From an uncultured Ruminococcus sp. (lineage in GTDB: Bacteria > Bacillota > Clostridia > Oscillospirales > Ruminococcaceae): a stretch of 6,269 bases of DNA. This document shows positions 5,296 through 6,269 of this stretch, in pieces; position 1 is the first letter of the stretch, and every line of letters starts with the position of its first letter. The notes below the pieces were generated by a model, which was given only the letters and a program-made list of their open reading frames with translations, was not told the origin of the DNA and made no database searches. The position numbers were made by a program, and so were the translations under genes. Location: the NCBI GenBank assembly GCA_910584195.1, contig CAJTYV010000083.1, positions 1 through 6,269 of the forward strand, given 5' to 3'.

Positions 5296-5361
5296 TCATT
5301 CCTTTCTGATCTCTCCTGATAAATTCTTCTGCGTATTACATACATTATCAGTTCTGGTCAT
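5296..5361 (-). CDS. Possible 21-codon leader ORF before the JAB gene
   Basis: An ATG at 5361 with GAGAG four nt before it opens 21 codons, beginning MTRTDNVCNTQ and ending GEIRKE. The TGA (5296-5298) overlaps the ATGATG start of a second 21-codon frame (5299 to 5234), which reads MMPIETSKEGTF and on and covers both candidate starts of the JAB gene. The chain could couple translation of the JAB gene to the leader, or be chance. There is no run of one amino acid to suggest attenuation. Confidence 0.25.
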   Translation of the reverse strand: MTRTDNVCNTQKNLSGEIRKE

Positions 5362-5387
5362 AATGCTCTCTTTCATTTCATATTTAT

Positions 5388-5393
5388 ATTATA
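5388..5393 (-). promoter_or_regulatory. Candidate -10 box for the JAB/54-aa genes
   Basis: A perfect TATAAT on the minus strand, about 100 nt before the TTG start and 20 nt before the possible leader ORF. No convincing -35 lies at 16-18 nt and there is no TGn extension; the nearest TTGCTG is 20 nt away. In AT-rich DNA a lone TATAAT is weak evidence. Confidence 0.3.
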
Positions 5394-5439
5394 ACTGCTT
5401 TTCGGCAAATAAACAGCAACATTTTTTAATATGATGACG

Positions 5440-5871
5440 TCACCAATAATTTCTTCTTTCCTCAAGCTGTACTAATGCATCCAACAATTGCTCCTGTAAT
5501 TCCGTCTTAGATAAACTTTTTACATAGTTTTTCATATCTTCATAATGCTGTCTCTCACGTTCTTCCGCCTCGGCTTCCCACTTTTCTACTTCTTTTAAAA
5601 AATCCTTTGCGACTTTAGGTTCTGCCGTAAAATACAATGCTATCATATGCTTGCACACAACACGCCTGCCATCCGCAAAAGGACAATTGCATGAAGATTT
5701 TCTCGGATGCACAGTATCAATATGTACTGCATAAGTATTTCCTTCACTCCCGGAAACAACTCCCTCATAAATACCGGCTTCAATAGTTTCCCAAGAAACA
5801 ACTTTTTTGTTGTTATAATAGTCCATTCCTCGCCAAACAGAATTGTTACTGGCTATTTCCACTAATCCCAT
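5440..5871 (-). CDS. SWIM zinc-finger protein
   Basis: The start is the ATG at 5871, nine nt after AGAGG, giving 143 residues that open MGLVEIASNNSVWRGMDYY, the N-terminus I recall for this family; a TTG at 5928 in the same frame would add 19 Lys-rich residues without a ribosome site. The SWIM motif CxCx9CxH is complete: C61, C63, C73, H75 in CNCPFADGRRVVCKHMIALY. It is preceded by a beta segment (EGVVSGSEGNTYAVHI) and followed by a long charged helix (about 84-140) ending ERRNYW. SWIM domains bind zinc and are found in SWI2/SNF2 helicases, MEK kinases and recombination factors; this short stand-alone form has no catalytic domain and its role, perhaps nucleic-acid or protein binding, is unproven. 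Its stop is 150 nt before the JAB-like gene on the same strand. Confidence 0.85.
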   Translation of the reverse strand: MGLVEIASNNSVWRGMDYYNNKKVVSWETIEAGIYEGVVSGSEGNTYAVHIDTVHPRKSSCNCPFADGRRVVCKHMIALYFTAEPKVAKDFLKEVEKWEAEAEERERQHYEDMKNYVKSLSKTELQEQLLDALVQLEERRNYW

Positions 5872-5995
5872 GCTGATTTTCCTCTTTTGTTTTTTGCCTA
5901 ATGGTTTATTAACTAATACTATATTCAAATTCTGTTATGGTTTATTTGCTTGTTTATGTTTTTTCAGAGCCGGTATCTCCAAGAAAAATGTTGTC

Positions 5996-6021
5996 AAAAG
6001 TTGCGACATGTCGCAACTTTT
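5996..6021. terminator. 26-bp perfect palindrome, likely two-way terminator
   Basis: Left arm AAAAGTTGCGACA and right arm TGTCGCAACTTTT are exact complements with no spacer. As RNA it gives a GC-containing stem with a four-base loop, ending in TTTT whichever way it is read, which fits a bidirectional intrinsic terminator. It lies 125 nt upstream of the SWIM gene start and downstream of the fragment at 6077. A TTGACA on the minus strand (5992-5997) overlaps its left edge, but no -10 follows at the right distance, so an operator role is less likely. Confidence 0.6.
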
Positions 6022-6039
6022 AAAAACTCATGTTCTCAC

Positions 6040-6065
6040 AATTTGCTACACGCGTGTAGCAAATT
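6040..6065. terminator. Second 26-bp perfect palindrome, related to the first
   Basis: Left arm AATTTGCTACACG and right arm CGTGTAGCAAATT pair perfectly. It begins 11 nt after the stop of the minus-strand fragment at 6077, the usual place for a terminator, but its T-tail is short (AATT), so the downstream partner at 5996-6021 may do most of the work. The core TTGC-N-ACA...TGT-N-GCAA is shared with the other palindrome, here with CGCG inserted at the centre. Confidence 0.5.
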
Positions 6066-6076
6066 CACAGTTGCCT

Positions 6077-6238
6077 TTACATCATGACCACATCATTCAG
6101 CTCCAAATACTTATCATATGCCCTGCACAGCACCATAATTCCGGATGCGCTGATATTGTATTCCGGCAAGCGTCCATTATACCTTGCGCATGCATCCTTG
6201 ATTTTGTCGAATTCTCGTAAACGGTGGATAGTGCGTAC
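6077..6238 (-). pseudogene. C-terminal gene fragment, no start codon
   Basis: The minus strand reads VRTIHRLREFDKIKDACARY then NGRLPEYNISASG and IMVLCRAYDKYLELNDVVMM, ending in TAA at 6077-6079. The composition looks like real protein, with helices on each side of a short loop. A TAG at 6239-6241 closes the frame upstream, and no ATG, GTG or TTG with a ribosome site lies in the first 25 codons. It is therefore either the end of a gene whose frame is broken near 6240 or a relic. I do not recognise the family. The two palindromes immediately beyond it would end its transcript. Confidence 0.4.
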
Positions 6239-6269
6239 CTATACAAAACAGGAGCAAACCTGTATGATA

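Overview
The window looks like an accessory region of a low-GC, Gram-positive gut-type Firmicute, probably Lachnospiraceae or a close relative. The evidence is AT-rich DNA, AGGAGG-type ribosome sites, some TTG starts, and families I recall as common in that group (DUF3795, SufBD-like HEAT protein, YdbC-like PC4 protein, a short SWIM protein). The taxon is inferred. Almost every intact gene is on the minus strand.

Layout. 2-505 (+) is the 3' part of a Cys-rich DUF3795-type gene. 677-1098 (-) is a scar: the first ~80 codons of a SufBD-like HEAT protein, with its promoter and ribosome site, joined out of frame to the last 59 codons of a metallo-beta-lactamase-fold hydrolase. 1387-3401 (-) reads as one operon from a clear extended -10 promoter at 3440: a YdbC/PC4-like protein, then three small or acidic unknown proteins (97, 280 and 153 aa) that resemble polymorphic-toxin immunity proteins. 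No toxin is present. The 280-aa protein carries the same 15-residue motif twice.

3509-4478 is a scrapyard, visibly GC-richer over about 3,720-4,190. A 5'-truncated coiled-coil gene (-) and a start-less gene fragment (+) meet head to head near 3716. Four compact hairpins follow, three of them closed on a central AA, and then an AT-rich stretch with inverted and direct repeats. I read this as mobile-element debris.

4479-5871 (-) holds a SWIM zinc-finger protein, a JAB/MPN metalloprotease-like protein with a variant motif, and a 54-aa helical protein. The last two are 13 nt apart and likely translationally coupled. Two tiny leader ORFs precede the JAB gene. 5996-6065 contains two related, perfect 26-bp palindromes that probably end transcription of a start-less gene fragment at 6077-6238.

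No tRNA, rRNA, CRISPR array or complete transposase was seen. The best candidates for something undescribed are the immunity-like operon with its internally duplicated protein, the two families of palindromes, and the SWIM/JAB/small-helical set.
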